Origin: JBBTXJ01 sp038061815
GTDB lineage: Bacteria; Patescibacteriota; Patescibacteriia; Magasanikbacterales; JBBTXJ01
Direction: 5' to 3'
Length of the DNA: 20,050 bases
Assembly: GCA_038061815.1 (NCBI GenBank)
Contig: JBBTYK010000026.1
Span: 1-20,050, forward strand
The notes beneath the pieces were generated by a model, which saw nothing but the letters and a program-made list of their open reading frames with translations, was not told where the DNA came from and did not search any database. This document shows, in pieces, positions 1 to 7,039 of this stretch. Both the position numbers and the translations under genes were made by a program. The first letter of the stretch is position 1. Every line of letters starts with the position of its first letter.

Positions 1-1532
1 AGTATTACGGCAAGCGATGGGTTGAGCTGGCGGCTGAAGAACAGCGCATCAACAGCCGCATGAAGGAGCTCACGAAAAGCGAAGAGTTGGCGCAGCGCGC
101 GCAGGGAGACCTCATGAAAAAAATGCGGGCGCTTGAGGAGGCGCACACGGATGCGCCGGCGCTTGAGGAAGTGCAGCGCGAGTATGATGATTTGCTGCGT
201 AAACGGCAGGAGACGAATGAAAAAAGCGCGCAACTGCAGAGCGCGATTGCCATTGCGGAAGCGCGCGGCAATGCGCCGTCACATCGCGCGCTTATTGCGG
301 CGGATACGGTGTTGGATGAGGTTGAGGCGCTTGCGAATGAGCATCGGGCGCTTGCGACATCCGTGGAGCGGCAGGATGCGGACGCGATTCACCGCGCGTT
401 GGAGCGCGTAGGAACGAGCATTAAAAATTTGCTTGAGCGATTGCGGAAATTCAAACCGGCGCAGGCGGAGAAGCCCGATGAAACCGCGAGCGCTCGCCGT
501 GAATTGGATAATCTGCGGCAGGAGGTGGTGGTGCTTGACGTGCGCATCCGCGAGGTGCGCGAGCAGATTTTCGCGGCGTCCAAAGATGCGTCGCGCGTGA
601 AAACGTCGTTTTTTGATTTACAGCGCGAATTGCAGACGAAACAAGAGGCGGTTCATCAGGCGGAGCGGACGCTCAATGATGCGTACATTCAGCACACGCG
701 CGTCAAAACGCAGCTTGAAGCGTTGGAACAGGAAATCCGCGGCGAGGCGCCGGAATTGTTTGAGATTGTCCGCTGCGCCGCCGCCGATGAAATGCTCGGC
801 GTTGACCCGCAGGCCCTTCATCCGCAAATGATTGAGCTGCGCCGCCGCGCGGAGATGATTGAGAGCATTGAACCGACGGTGCATGACGAACACAAAGAAC
901 TGAACGAGCGCTATGAATTTTTGACCGCGCAAACGCGGGATTTGACGAAGTCGCTCGCGGACCTTGAGCAGGTGATGGCGGAATTGGACCGCCGCATCGC
1001 AACGCAGCGCGCGAGCGCGTTTGAGGCGCTCAATCGCGAATTTCAGCATTTTTTCAGCGCGTTGTTTGACGGCGGCAAGGCCGCGCTCGTGCAGATTGAG
1101 GCGAAAGAAGCGGAGGACGGTGTTGATGACGCTGAAACGGAGGAGCCGGAAGACGCGCTTCCCAAAGATATGATTGCCGGCATTGATATCCAGGCAAGTC
1201 CGCCCGGCAAACGGATTCAGACAGTGCATACGCTGTCCGGCGGCGAGCGCGCGATGACGTCCATCGCGCTTCTGTGCGCCATTATGACCATCAATCCGTC
1301 TCCGTTTGTGGTGCTGGATGAAGTGGATGCGGCGCTTGACGAGTCAAACTCCGCGCGGTTCGCCGCCATTTTGCAGGAACTGTCGCGCAAAGTGCAGTTT
1401 ATTGTGATTACGCACAACCGTTCAACCATGCAGGCGGCGGACGCGCTCTACGGCGTTACTATGGGCGATGATGGGGTCTCGCATGTGGTGAGCATGAAAC
1501 TGGAGGAGGCGAAAGAGACAGTGAAGGGATAA
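1..1532 (+). CDS. smc: SMC-like chromosome segregation ATPase, C-terminal part (5' truncated)
   Basis: The frame is open from the first bases, so the start lies outside the window; 509 residues are visible. Roughly the first 370 residues are charged, heptad-like coiled coil rich in Glu, Arg, Ala and Gln. The end is an ABC-type head: the signature LSGGE (about 1233-1247), then a Walker B strand FVVLDEVDAALD (about 1300-1340) with its catalytic Glu and D-loop, then the H-switch strand FIVITHN. This is the C-terminal half-head that pairs with an N-terminal Walker A half-head in SMC proteins, which compact and segregate DNA. No hinge domain is recognisable in the visible part, so it must lie upstream or be reduced. 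RecN or another SMC-like ATPase is possible, but the order LSGGERAMTSIALLCAI fits SMC best. The stop is TAA, 9 bases before the next gene. Confidence 0.88.
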   Translation, partial: YYGKRWVELAAEEQRINSRMKELTKSEELAQRAQGDLMKKMRALEEAHTDAPALEEVQREYDDLLRKRQETNEKSAQLQSAIAIAEARGNAPSHRALIAADTVLDEVEALANEHRALATSVERQDADAIHRALERVGTSIKNLLERLRKFKPAQAEKPDETASARRELDNLRQEVVVLDVRIREVREQIFAASKDASRVKTSFFDLQRELQTKQEAVHQAERTLNDAYIQHTRVKTQLEALEQEIRGEAPELFEIVRCAAADEMLGVDPQALHPQMIELRRRAEMIESIEPTVHDEHKELNERYEFLTAQTRDLTKSLADLEQVMAELDRRIATQRASAFEALNREFQHFFSALFDGGKAALVQIEAKEAEDGVDDAETEEPEDALPKDMIAGIDIQASPPGKRIQTVHTLSGGERAMTSIALLCAIMTINPSPFVVLDEVDAALDESNSARFAAILQELSRKVQFIVITHNRSTMQAADALYGVTMGDDGVSHVVSMKLEEAKETVKG

Positions 1533-1541
1533 CACCCTATT

Positions 1542-2392
1542 ATGTTTGTTCGTGGAGACGATGAAGAGTTGACTAATAATGCGGTTCGATTCGTACGGAA
1601 AAATAGGAGTTTGCTCATTGAAAAATTTGCAGACACCACGCGTTTTCCGTCTGTAGAGAAACCATTGTCTGTTTTTATGGCCGGTTCACCGGGTGCTGGT
1701 AAGACGGAATTGTCGATAAAACTTGTTGAGGCGCTTGAGAGGCCAAGTGTACGGATAGATGCTGATGATATACGAATACTGTTACCGGGATATAATGGAA
1801 TGAACGCGTCGTTATTTCAACGGGCGGCTTCAATCGGCGTTGAGCTGTTATACGATTATGTTCTTACGAGTGGGCAAGATTGTATTCTCGATGGTACGTT
1901 TGCCAATTATAACAAGGCGCTCTTAAATGTAGAGCGCTCGCTAAAGAGGGGACGCGCGGTGGTTATTTTGTATGTATACCAAAATCCGAAAACCGCTTGG
2001 CAATTTACCCAGGCTCGGGAATTGATAGATGGCAGGCGTGTACCGAAAGATGCTTTTATTAAACAATTTTTTGCCGCCAGAGAGAATGTAAACCGTGTTA
2101 AGGATATTTTAAAAAAACAGGTGTTCATTTGGGTCATCAATAAGAGCGGGGTAGAATGGTCGGAACTTAACGTGGATAGTATTGACANNNNNNNNNNNNN
2201 NNNNNNNNNNNNNNNNNNNNNNNNNNNNNNNNNNNNNNNNNNNNNNNNNNNNNNNNNNNNNNNNNNNNNNNNNNNNNNNNNNNNNNNGTCATCAATAAGA
2301 GCGGGGTAGAATGGTCGGAACTTAACGTGGATAGTATTGACAGCCTTATACCGTTATCATATACTCAAGATATGTTAGAACAAATATTATGA
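1542..2392 (+). CDS. Zeta-toxin-like P-loop kinase, interrupted by a scaffold gap
   Basis: The visible N-terminal 215 residues contain a Walker A motif GSPGAGKT (residues 48-55), an acidic strand IDADDIR (72-78) and an LDGTF strand (116-120), the layout of zeta-toxin/AAA_33 P-loop kinases. Zeta toxins phosphorylate UDP-activated sugars; other members are ordinary small-molecule kinases, so the substrate is unknown. The 100 Ns at 2188-2287 are flanked by identical 55-base sequences. Joining these gives 16 more codons after Asp215 and a TGA at 2390-2392, a 231-residue protein. That stop overlaps the next start as ATGA, which supports the repair. Reading straight through the Ns gives a false 255-residue product. 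The gene is AT-richer and uses more A/T-ending codons than its neighbours, suggesting transfer. No SD precedes the ATG, which lies 9 bases after smc. Confidence 0.8.
2188..2287. other. Assembly gap of 100 Ns between 55-bp identical contig ends
   Basis: Exactly 100 Ns. The 55 bases before (2133-2187) and after (2288-2342) the gap are identical. This is the pattern left when two contigs that overlap by one k-mer are joined by a scaffolder with a default gap instead of being merged. Removing 155 bases restores an uninterrupted reading frame. A true tandem duplication is the alternative but would break the kinase frame. Confidence 0.93.
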
Positions 2393-2577
2393 TACAGCGC
2401 TTACTCCATTTTTTTGGTGGCAAAAGGCATCAACGGAGAGCGGGGCTTTCAGATTTTTTCCTTAATGCAAATCCGCAAGAACAAAAAAAGATACTTGAGG
2501 ATGCCGCGCGTGCCGCCAACCGAGAGCAACGGGCGCTCATGAAACAGTACGAAAAGATGCACACCTATAACAGATAG
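2389..2577 (+). CDS. Small basic hypothetical protein coupled to the zeta-like kinase
   Basis: A 62-residue product starting at the ATG that overlaps the kinase stop (ATGA), so translation is probably coupled. It has a basic, aromatic N-terminus (residues 1-18, with HFF, KRHQRR), then GLSDFFLNANPQEQ and an amphipathic helix rich in Lys, Glu and Ala (about residues 28-56). There are no transmembrane segments and no Cys pairs. I do not recognise the family. Its position behind a zeta-like kinase makes an antitoxin or an accessory partner possible, but zeta antitoxins normally precede the toxin and are longer, so this is only a guess from context. It shares the AT-richer composition of the kinase and ends just before a bidirectional terminator. 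Confidence 0.6.
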   Translation: MIQRLLHFFGGKRHQRRAGLSDFFLNANPQEQKKILEDAARAANREQRALMKQYEKMHTYNR

Positions 2578-2588
2578 TATGAGAATCA

Positions 2589-2614
2589 CAAAACCGGCCT
2601 CACAGCCGGTTTTG
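2589..2614. terminator. Bidirectional intrinsic terminator between convergent genes
   Basis: A perfect 10-bp stem, CAAAACCGGC / GCCGGTTTTG, with a 6-base loop (ctcaca). The A-tract on one arm and T-tract on the other let it act in both directions. It separates the 62-residue gene (plus strand, ends 2577) from rpmB (minus strand, ends 2618). Confidence 0.85.
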
Positions 2615-2617
2615 AAA

Positions 2618-2791
2618 TTACACTTTCGCCAATGTCCGCACGCAGCGCGTGCATGCCGCAACGCGGACGCCGTTAAGCGTTCGCATTTGTATATTGATAC
2701 GCTGGCGGCGTGGGATGCGGCGCTTGGAGTGGCTTACCGAATTTGCGCGCACCGGACCGCGGCCGCAGAGTGAACAGGTTGTTGAAATCAT
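2618..2791 (-). CDS. rpmB: 50S ribosomal protein L28 (bL28), zinc-binding form
   Basis: A 57-residue protein with CSLCGRGPVRANSVSHSKRR at the N-terminus and CTRC near the end. Cys6, Cys9, Cys47 and Cys50 form the two CxxC pairs of the zinc-ribbon form of bL28, a large-subunit protein near the E site. A longer frame begins at 2821, but the ATG at 2791 matches the family start (a few residues before the first CxxC), and the promoter -10 box at 2804-2809 lies inside the longer version. The predicted transcript start (about 2797) leaves only about 6 nt of leader without SD. It converges on the kinase operon and diverges from the M50 protease. Confidence 0.9.
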   Translation of the reverse strand: MISTTCSLCGRGPVRANSVSHSKRRIPRRQRINIQMRTLNGVRVAACTRCVRTLAKV

Positions 2792-2803
2792 AGGAGTGGC
2801 ACC

Positions 2804-2832
2804 AGTGTAGCAGTTAGACAAAACGCTGTCAA
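2804..2832 (-). promoter_or_regulatory. Sigma70-type promoter of rpmB
   Basis: On the minus strand: TTGACA (2827-2832), a 17-base spacer, TACACT (2804-2809). Transcription would start near 2797, about 6 bases before the ATG at 2791. It overlaps completely with the divergent plus-strand promoter at 2815-2843. Confidence 0.75.
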
Positions 2833-2843
2833 CTCGCTATACT
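2815..2843 (+). promoter_or_regulatory. Sigma70-type promoter of the M50 protease gene
   Basis: TAGACA (2815-2820), a 17-base spacer, TATACT (2838-2843). The start would be near 2850, leaving about 12 nt of leader with no SD before the ATG at 2862. The spacer contains the -35 box of the opposing rpmB promoter. Confidence 0.72.
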
Positions 2844-2861
2844 CCATCCACTATATCCACT

Positions 2862-3482
2862 ATGGAATTCGCATCACTCCTTTTCTTTTTTCTGATTATC
2901 GTACCGTCGTCCATCATTCATGAATACGCCCACGGGTGGATGGCGTACCGGTTGGGCGACCCCACGGCAAAGCACGAGGGACGGCTCACGCTGAACCCGC
3001 TCGCGCACATAGATTTTTTCGGCACCATCGCGCTGCCGATTCTCCTCATGTGGGCATCAGGCGGAACGTTTTTGTTTGCGTACGCAAAACCGGTGCCGTA
3101 CAACCCGTATAATTTACGAAACGGAAAATGGGGGTCTGCGCTGGTGGGCGCGGCCGGGCCACTCGCAAATCTGGCTCTCGCATTCGCGTTCGCCATCCTC
3201 GTGCGTTTGTTGCCGCTGTCAGAATTGACGCTGCTGCTTTCCATGATTGTGTACGCCAATGTCGTGCTTGCGATTTTCAATCTCGTGCCGGTTCCGCCGC
3301 TTGACGGCTCAAAAGTGCTGTTCGCGGCTCTACCGGACCGCTTGTGGAAATTACGCGTGGCGCTTGAAAAGCAGGGTTTTCTTCTGCTGCTCCTGTTCAT
3401 TTTCTTTTTCTACAAACTGATTACGCCAATTGTGTTTTGGGTGTATCAGCTTTTTGTCGGCGGCGCGCCGGGGGTGTTCTAA
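2862..3482 (+). CDS. Site-2 protease family (M50) membrane metalloprotease
   Basis: 206 residues. The zinc motif HEYAH sits at residues 20-24 at the end of the first membrane helix, and NLVPVPPLDG at 140-149 supplies the third zinc ligand (Asp148), both hallmarks of M50B intramembrane proteases. Hydrophobic segments lie around residues 5-23, 53-74, 98-117, 122-142 and 172-198. No PDZ domain is present, so this is the compact form common in small genomes. Such enzymes cleave membrane-spanning substrates (anti-sigma factors, signal-peptide remnants); the substrate here is unknown. It has its own promoter and is a single-gene unit. The ATG at 2862 fits both the promoter and the family N-terminus. 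Confidence 0.9.
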   Translation: MEFASLLFFFLIIVPSSIIHEYAHGWMAYRLGDPTAKHEGRLTLNPLAHIDFFGTIALPILLMWASGGTFLFAYAKPVPYNPYNLRNGKWGSALVGAAGPLANLALAFAFAILVRLLPLSELTLLLSMIVYANVVLAIFNLVPVPPLDGSKVLFAALPDRLWKLRVALEKQGFLLLLLFIFFFYKLITPIVFWVYQLFVGGAPGVF

Positions 3483-3490
3483 AGAGCATA

Positions 3491-3516
3491 AAAAAACCGG
3501 CAACCCACGTTGCCGG
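3491..3516 (-). terminator. Intrinsic terminator of the response regulator gene
   Basis: Read on the minus strand: an 8-bp perfect stem CCGGCAAC / GTTGCCGG with a gtgg loop (3497-3516), followed at once by six Ts (3491-3496). It begins directly after the TAG stop (3517-3519). On the plus strand the U-tract is weak, so it probably serves the M50 gene only partly. Confidence 0.85.
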
Positions 3517-3957
3517 CTAGGTCTTTTGTCCGCGTTCACTGCGTTCGCCGAGCGCCCTCGCGATTTTGGCGAGCACGTTTCCGATGACGAACGGCTTCGT
3601 CAGAAAGAACTTCGCCCCGACGTTGATGCCCTCAATCATGGCTCTGGCATCGGTTTTCGCCGTCAGGAAAATAATCGGCGTCGGCCGCCATCCGTGTTTC
3701 TCGGAGAGAAACTTCAACGCGCGCGCAAGCGCGAATCCGTCAAGGTGCGGCATCATGACGTCGCACAGGATGAGGTCCGGCGTATGATTCTGCAGCCACT
3801 CAAGCGCCGCGAGACCGTCAACGGCGCTCGGCGCGGTGGCATCGTTCTTTTCAAGGAGCTTCGTCAACAGAGTGCGCACCGTCTGTTCGTCCTCTACTAC
3901 GAGAATCGTTTTGCCTTTCAGACTCACCTTTGTTTGTGCGGATTCTGTGGTGGCCAA
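3517..3957 (-). CDS. Single-domain response regulator (CheY-like receiver)
   Basis: 146 residues forming one receiver domain: acidic pair Glu22-Asp23 (VVEDE), phospho-acceptor Asp66 (ILCDVMMP), Thr99 (FLTAK) and Lys121 (LTKPF). All catalytic positions are intact. No DNA-binding or enzymatic output domain follows, and no histidine kinase is in the window, so it is an orphan that acts by protein contact or phosphotransfer. The first about 15 residues precede the domain. The start is TTG at 3957, chosen because AGGAGG (3963-3968) lies 5 bases upstream, one of the few strong SDs here. It ends with TAG at a clean terminator and is transcribed divergently from the str operon. Confidence 0.92.
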   Translation of the reverse strand: MATTESAQTKVSLKGKTILVVEDEQTVRTLLTKLLEKNDATAPSAVDGLAALEWLQNHTPDLILCDVMMPHLDGFALARALKFLSEKHGWRPTPIIFLTAKTDARAMIEGINVGAKFFLTKPFVIGNVLAKIARALGERSERGQKT

Positions 3958-3980
3958 CGCCCCCTCCTTTCTGATGAGGA

Positions 3981-4009
3981 ACTATAATCCACACCGTCCT
4001 ATTTGACAA
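3981..4009 (-). promoter_or_regulatory. Sigma70-type promoter of the response regulator gene
   Basis: On the minus strand: TTGTCA (4004-4009), a 17-base spacer, TATAGT (3981-3986). The start would be near 3974, leaving about 17 nt of leader containing the SD. Its -35 box overlaps that of the str promoter by five bases because TTGACAA/TTGTCAA is nearly self-complementary. Confidence 0.75.
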
Positions 4010-4031
4010 GCCCGCGGCCCTCTTGTAGAGT
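4003..4031 (+). promoter_or_regulatory. Sigma70-type promoter of the str operon
   Basis: TTGACA (4003-4008), a 17-base spacer, TAGAGT (4026-4031). The start would be near 4038, leaving about 7 nt before the rpsL ATG at 4045, too short for an SD. It shares -35 DNA with the divergent response regulator promoter. Confidence 0.78.
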
Positions 4032-4044
4032 GTAGCCATCTTAC

Positions 4045-4458
4045 ATGCCTACCATTAACCAACTGGTCCGCAAAGGCCGGAAACGGAATCCGGAGAAAAG
4101 CAAGGCGCCCGCCTTGCAATTTGTGTGGAACGCGCTTGAGCGCAAACGCACACCCGTTGCCAAGGGCGGCCCGTTCAAACGCGGCGTGTGTTTGAAGGTA
4201 TACACCACCACGCCGAAAAAACCGAACTCCGCGCTTCGCAAAGTGGCGAAGGTGCGGCTTTCCAACGGCGCGGAAGTGATTGCGTATATCCCGGGTGAAG
4301 GGCACAATTTGCAGGAACACTCCATTGTGTTGATTCGCGGCGGCCGCGTGAAAGACTTGCCGGGCGTGCGGTATCACATCGTGCGCGGCGTGTATGACAC
4401 GCAGGGCGTGGCGAATCGCAAACGCGGACGGTCATTGTACGGAGCAAAAACGAAATAA
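4045..4458 (+). CDS. rpsL: 30S ribosomal protein S12 (uS12)
   Basis: 137 residues against about 124 in E. coli. It starts MPTINQLVRKGRK and contains TTTPKKPNSALRK (54-66), GHNLQEHS (86-93) and RGGRVKDLPGVRYH (98-111), the decoding-centre loops; the Lys residues linked to streptomycin sensitivity are present. The extra length is an insertion of about 15 residues around 25-44, between KSKAPAL and KRGVC, where E. coli has only about five residues; similar insertions occur in CPR S12 proteins as I remember them. First gene of the str operon, directly behind its promoter with almost no leader. Confidence 0.97.
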   Translation: MPTINQLVRKGRKRNPEKSKAPALQFVWNALERKRTPVAKGGPFKRGVCLKVYTTTPKKPNSALRKVAKVRLSNGAEVIAYIPGEGHNLQEHSIVLIRGGRVKDLPGVRYHIVRGVYDTQGVANRKRGRSLYGAKTK

Positions 4459-4461
4459 CGT

Positions 4462-4938
4462 ATGCGACACAAACAAGTAACTCATCGCGAACCGTTGCCG
4501 GACCCAAAGTATGGGCGCGTTGACGTCGCAAAATTCATCAACTTCATCATGCTGAACGGCAAAAAGACGCTCGCGCAGCGCGCGGTGTACGGCGCGTTTG
4601 ACGCGATTGAGCAGACAGGCAAGAAACCGCTTGAGATATTTGAACAGGCGATTGCCAACACCACGCCGCAAATGGAGGTGCGCTCGCGGCGCGTGGGCGG
4701 CGCTAACTATCAGATTCCAATGCCGGTGCGCGGCGAACGCCAGCGCGCGTTGACGTTCCGTTGGCTGCGAGCCGCGTCGCGTTTGCGCAAGGGCGGCCAT
4801 GGCATAGCGGAAAAATTGGCGGCGGAACTCATGGATGCGGCACAGGGGATTGGGGATGCCGTGAAAAAGAAACAGGATGTGCATCGTATGGCCGAAGCGA
4901 ACCGCGCGTTTGCGCACTTTGCGCGCGTTGCTCATTAA
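4462..4938 (+). CDS. rpsG: 30S ribosomal protein S7 (uS7)
   Basis: 158 residues, the usual length for uS7, which nucleates assembly of the 30S head and lines the E site. Recognisable blocks are LPDPKYG near the N-terminus, VAKFINFIMLNGKKTLAQ, the VRSRRVGGANYQIPMPV loop that includes the mRNA-contacting hairpin, and RWL in the C-terminal helices. The ATG at 4462 lies 3 bases after the rpsL stop and has no SD, so translation is probably coupled to rpsL. It is followed by a 19-base gap to fusA, wider than most gaps in the cluster. Confidence 0.97.
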   Translation: MRHKQVTHREPLPDPKYGRVDVAKFINFIMLNGKKTLAQRAVYGAFDAIEQTGKKPLEIFEQAIANTTPQMEVRSRRVGGANYQIPMPVRGERQRALTFRWLRAASRLRKGGHGIAEKLAAELMDAAQGIGDAVKKKQDVHRMAEANRAFAHFARVAH

Positions 4939-4957
4939 CGATGGTGGTTCCTAACGT

Positions 4958-7039
4958 ATGCCGCGTGAATACAGTTTAGAAAAAACCAGAAACATCGGTA
5001 TCATCGCTCACATTGACGCTGGAAAGACCACGGTGACGGAGCGTATTTTGTTTTACACCGGCAAAAAACATAAAATCGGCGAAGTGCACGAAGGTGAAGC
5101 GACGATGGACTGGATGGACCAGGAGCGTGAGCGCGGCATCACCATCACGAGCGCCGCGACCACCTGTTTTTGGCGCGATTGCCGCATTAACATCATTGAC
5201 ACCCCGTGGCACATTGATTTTACCGTTGAAGTGAAGCGCAGTTTGCGCGTATTGGACGGCGCCGTGGTAGTGTTTGACGGCGTGGCGGGCGTGGAGCCGC
5301 AGTCCGAAACGAACTGGCGCTACGCCGACGAGTACAACGTGCCGCGCATTTGTTTCATCAACAAACTGGACCGCACGGGCGCGGATTTTTACAAAGACGT
5401 CGCGTCCATTCATAACCGTCTGACCAAACACGCCTATCCGCTGCAGCTGCCCATCGGCATTGAAGGCGGCTTTCTGGGCGTGGTGGATTTGTTGCGGCGG
5501 AAAGCGTTCCTTTTCAAGGATGATTTGGGAAAAGACATTGAGGAAACCGACGTGCCGGCCGATATGCAGGATGCCATGGCGCGCTATCGCGGTGGATTGA
5601 TTGAAGCGATTGTTGAGCAGGACGAAACGCTCATGGCGCAGTTTTTGGAAGGAAAAGAAATCGGTCTACCGGAACTGATGGCGGCGCTCCGCACGGGCGT
5701 CATTGCCGGCAAGATAGTGCCTATTTTGTGCGGCAGCGCGCTCAAGAACAAAGGCGTGCAGCAGATGTTGGACGCCGTATGCGATTTTCTTCCGTCGCCG
5801 CTGGATATTCCGCCGGTAACTGGTCATGACCCGAAAGACCTTGAAAAAGAATTGGTGCGCCATGCGGATGACAGTGAACCGTTTTCCGCGCTCGCGTTCA
5901 AAATCATGAGCGACCCGTTCGTGGGGAAGCTGGGATATTTCCGCGTATATTCGGGAATGCTGGAAGCGGGCTCCTACGTATTGAACAGCACCACGGGCAA
6001 AAAAGAGCGCATCGGGCGCCTGCTTCGTATGCACGCAAATACGCGCGAAGATGTAAAAGCGGTGTACGCCGGCGAGATTGTGGCGGCCGTGGGATTGAAA
6101 GATACGTTCACCGGTCATACGTTGTGCGATGAAAACGCGCCGATTTTGCTTGAGGCAATCACCTTTCCTGAACCGGTTATTTCTGTGGCTATTGAACCAA
6201 AAACAAAAGCGGACCAGGAAAAATTGGGTTTTGCGTTGCAGCGGCTCGCCGAAGAAGACCCGACATTCCGCGTGCGCACGGATGAAGAAACGGTGCAGAC
6301 TATCATTTCCGGCATGGGCGAATTGCATTTGGAAGTGCTCGTGGAGCGCATGAAGCGCGAATTTCATGTTGAAGCGAATGTCGGCGCGCCGCAGGTGGCG
6401 TATCGCGAGACCGTCAAAAAAGCTGCGGAAGCGGAAGGCAAGTACATCAAGCAAACCGGCGGCCGCGGACAATACGGACATTGCTGGCTACGCGTGGAAC
6501 CGTTGGAACCGGGCGGCGGCTTTGTGTTTGAGGATGAGGTTAAGGGCGGCGTCATTCCGCGCGAGTACATTCCGGCCATTCAAAAGGGCGCCAAGGAAGC
6601 GACCGAGCGCGGCGTGCTTGCCGGCTACCCGGTTGTGGATGTGCAGGTAACCGTGTATGATGGTTCTTACCACGATGTTGACTCCAGCGAGATTGCTTTT
6701 AAGATGGCGGCGTCGTTCGCGTTTCAGGATGCCGCGCGGAAAGGCGGATTGGTGCTGCTTGAGCCGGTGATGAAAGTGGAAGTGCTCATGCCACAGGAGT
6801 TCATGGGCGACGTGGTAGGGGATTTGAACTCCCGCCGCGGGCAGATTCAGGAAATGACTGACCGCGGGTCGGATATCAAAGTGATTCGCGCGCTCGTGCC
6901 GCTCGCCAACATGTTCGGCTATGCCACGCAATTGCGTTCCATGACGCAAGGGCGCGGCACGTACAACATGGAATTTGCGCATTACGCGGAGGTGCCGGCC
7001 AACGTCGCGCAAACGATTGTCGCAGGACGGCAAAAGTGA
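4958..7039 (+). CDS. fusA: Elongation factor G, with Gly-to-Trp in the DxxG motif
   Basis: 693 residues, the standard EF-G length. This GTPase drives translocation of tRNA and mRNA. G1 is AHIDAGKT (17-24), G2 RGITIT (59-64), G4 NKLD (135-138) and G5 GSALK (259-263). Domains II to V follow, with SGMGELHLEVLVERM in domain III, the GGRGQYGH and YDGSYHDVDSSE blocks in domain IV, and the MFGYATQLRSMTQGRG block in domain V. The G3 motif, normally DTPGH, reads DTPWH at 81-85 (TGG at 5207-5209); the catalytic-region His85 remains. No other damage to the frame is visible. The TGA stop (7037-7039) is the first part of a 64-bp repeat that recurs after rpsJ. The start has no SD. Confidence 0.96.
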   Translation: MPREYSLEKTRNIGIIAHIDAGKTTVTERILFYTGKKHKIGEVHEGEATMDWMDQERERGITITSAATTCFWRDCRINIIDTPWHIDFTVEVKRSLRVLDGAVVVFDGVAGVEPQSETNWRYADEYNVPRICFINKLDRTGADFYKDVASIHNRLTKHAYPLQLPIGIEGGFLGVVDLLRRKAFLFKDDLGKDIEETDVPADMQDAMARYRGGLIEAIVEQDETLMAQFLEGKEIGLPELMAALRTGVIAGKIVPILCGSALKNKGVQQMLDAVCDFLPSPLDIPPVTGHDPKDLEKELVRHADDSEPFSALAFKIMSDPFVGKLGYFRVYSGMLEAGSYVLNSTTGKKERIGRLLRMHANTREDVKAVYAGEIVAAVGLKDTFTGHTLCDENAPILLEAITFPEPVISVAIEPKTKADQEKLGFALQRLAEEDPTFRVRTDEETVQTIISGMGELHLEVLVERMKREFHVEANVGAPQVAYRETVKKAAEAEGKYIKQTGGRGQYGHCWLRVEPLEPGGGFVFEDEVKGGVIPREYIPAIQKGAKEATERGVLAGYPVVDVQVTVYDGSYHDVDSSEIAFKMAASFAFQDAARKGGLVLLEPVMKVEVLMPQEFMGDVVGDLNSRRGQIQEMTDRGSDIKVIRALVPLANMFGYATQLRSMTQGRGTYNMEFAHYAEVPANVAQTIVAGRQK

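Noticed and set aside
1542..2309. A 255-residue product reading through the Ns
   Set aside because: It crosses 100 unknown bases of default gap length and ends in six unconserved residues; collapsing the 55-base duplicate gives a better protein.
3430..3987. Plus-strand frame of 185 codons opposite the response regulator
   Set aside because: The minus strand encodes a receiver domain with all catalytic residues; the plus-strand product is Arg-rich and unlike any family.
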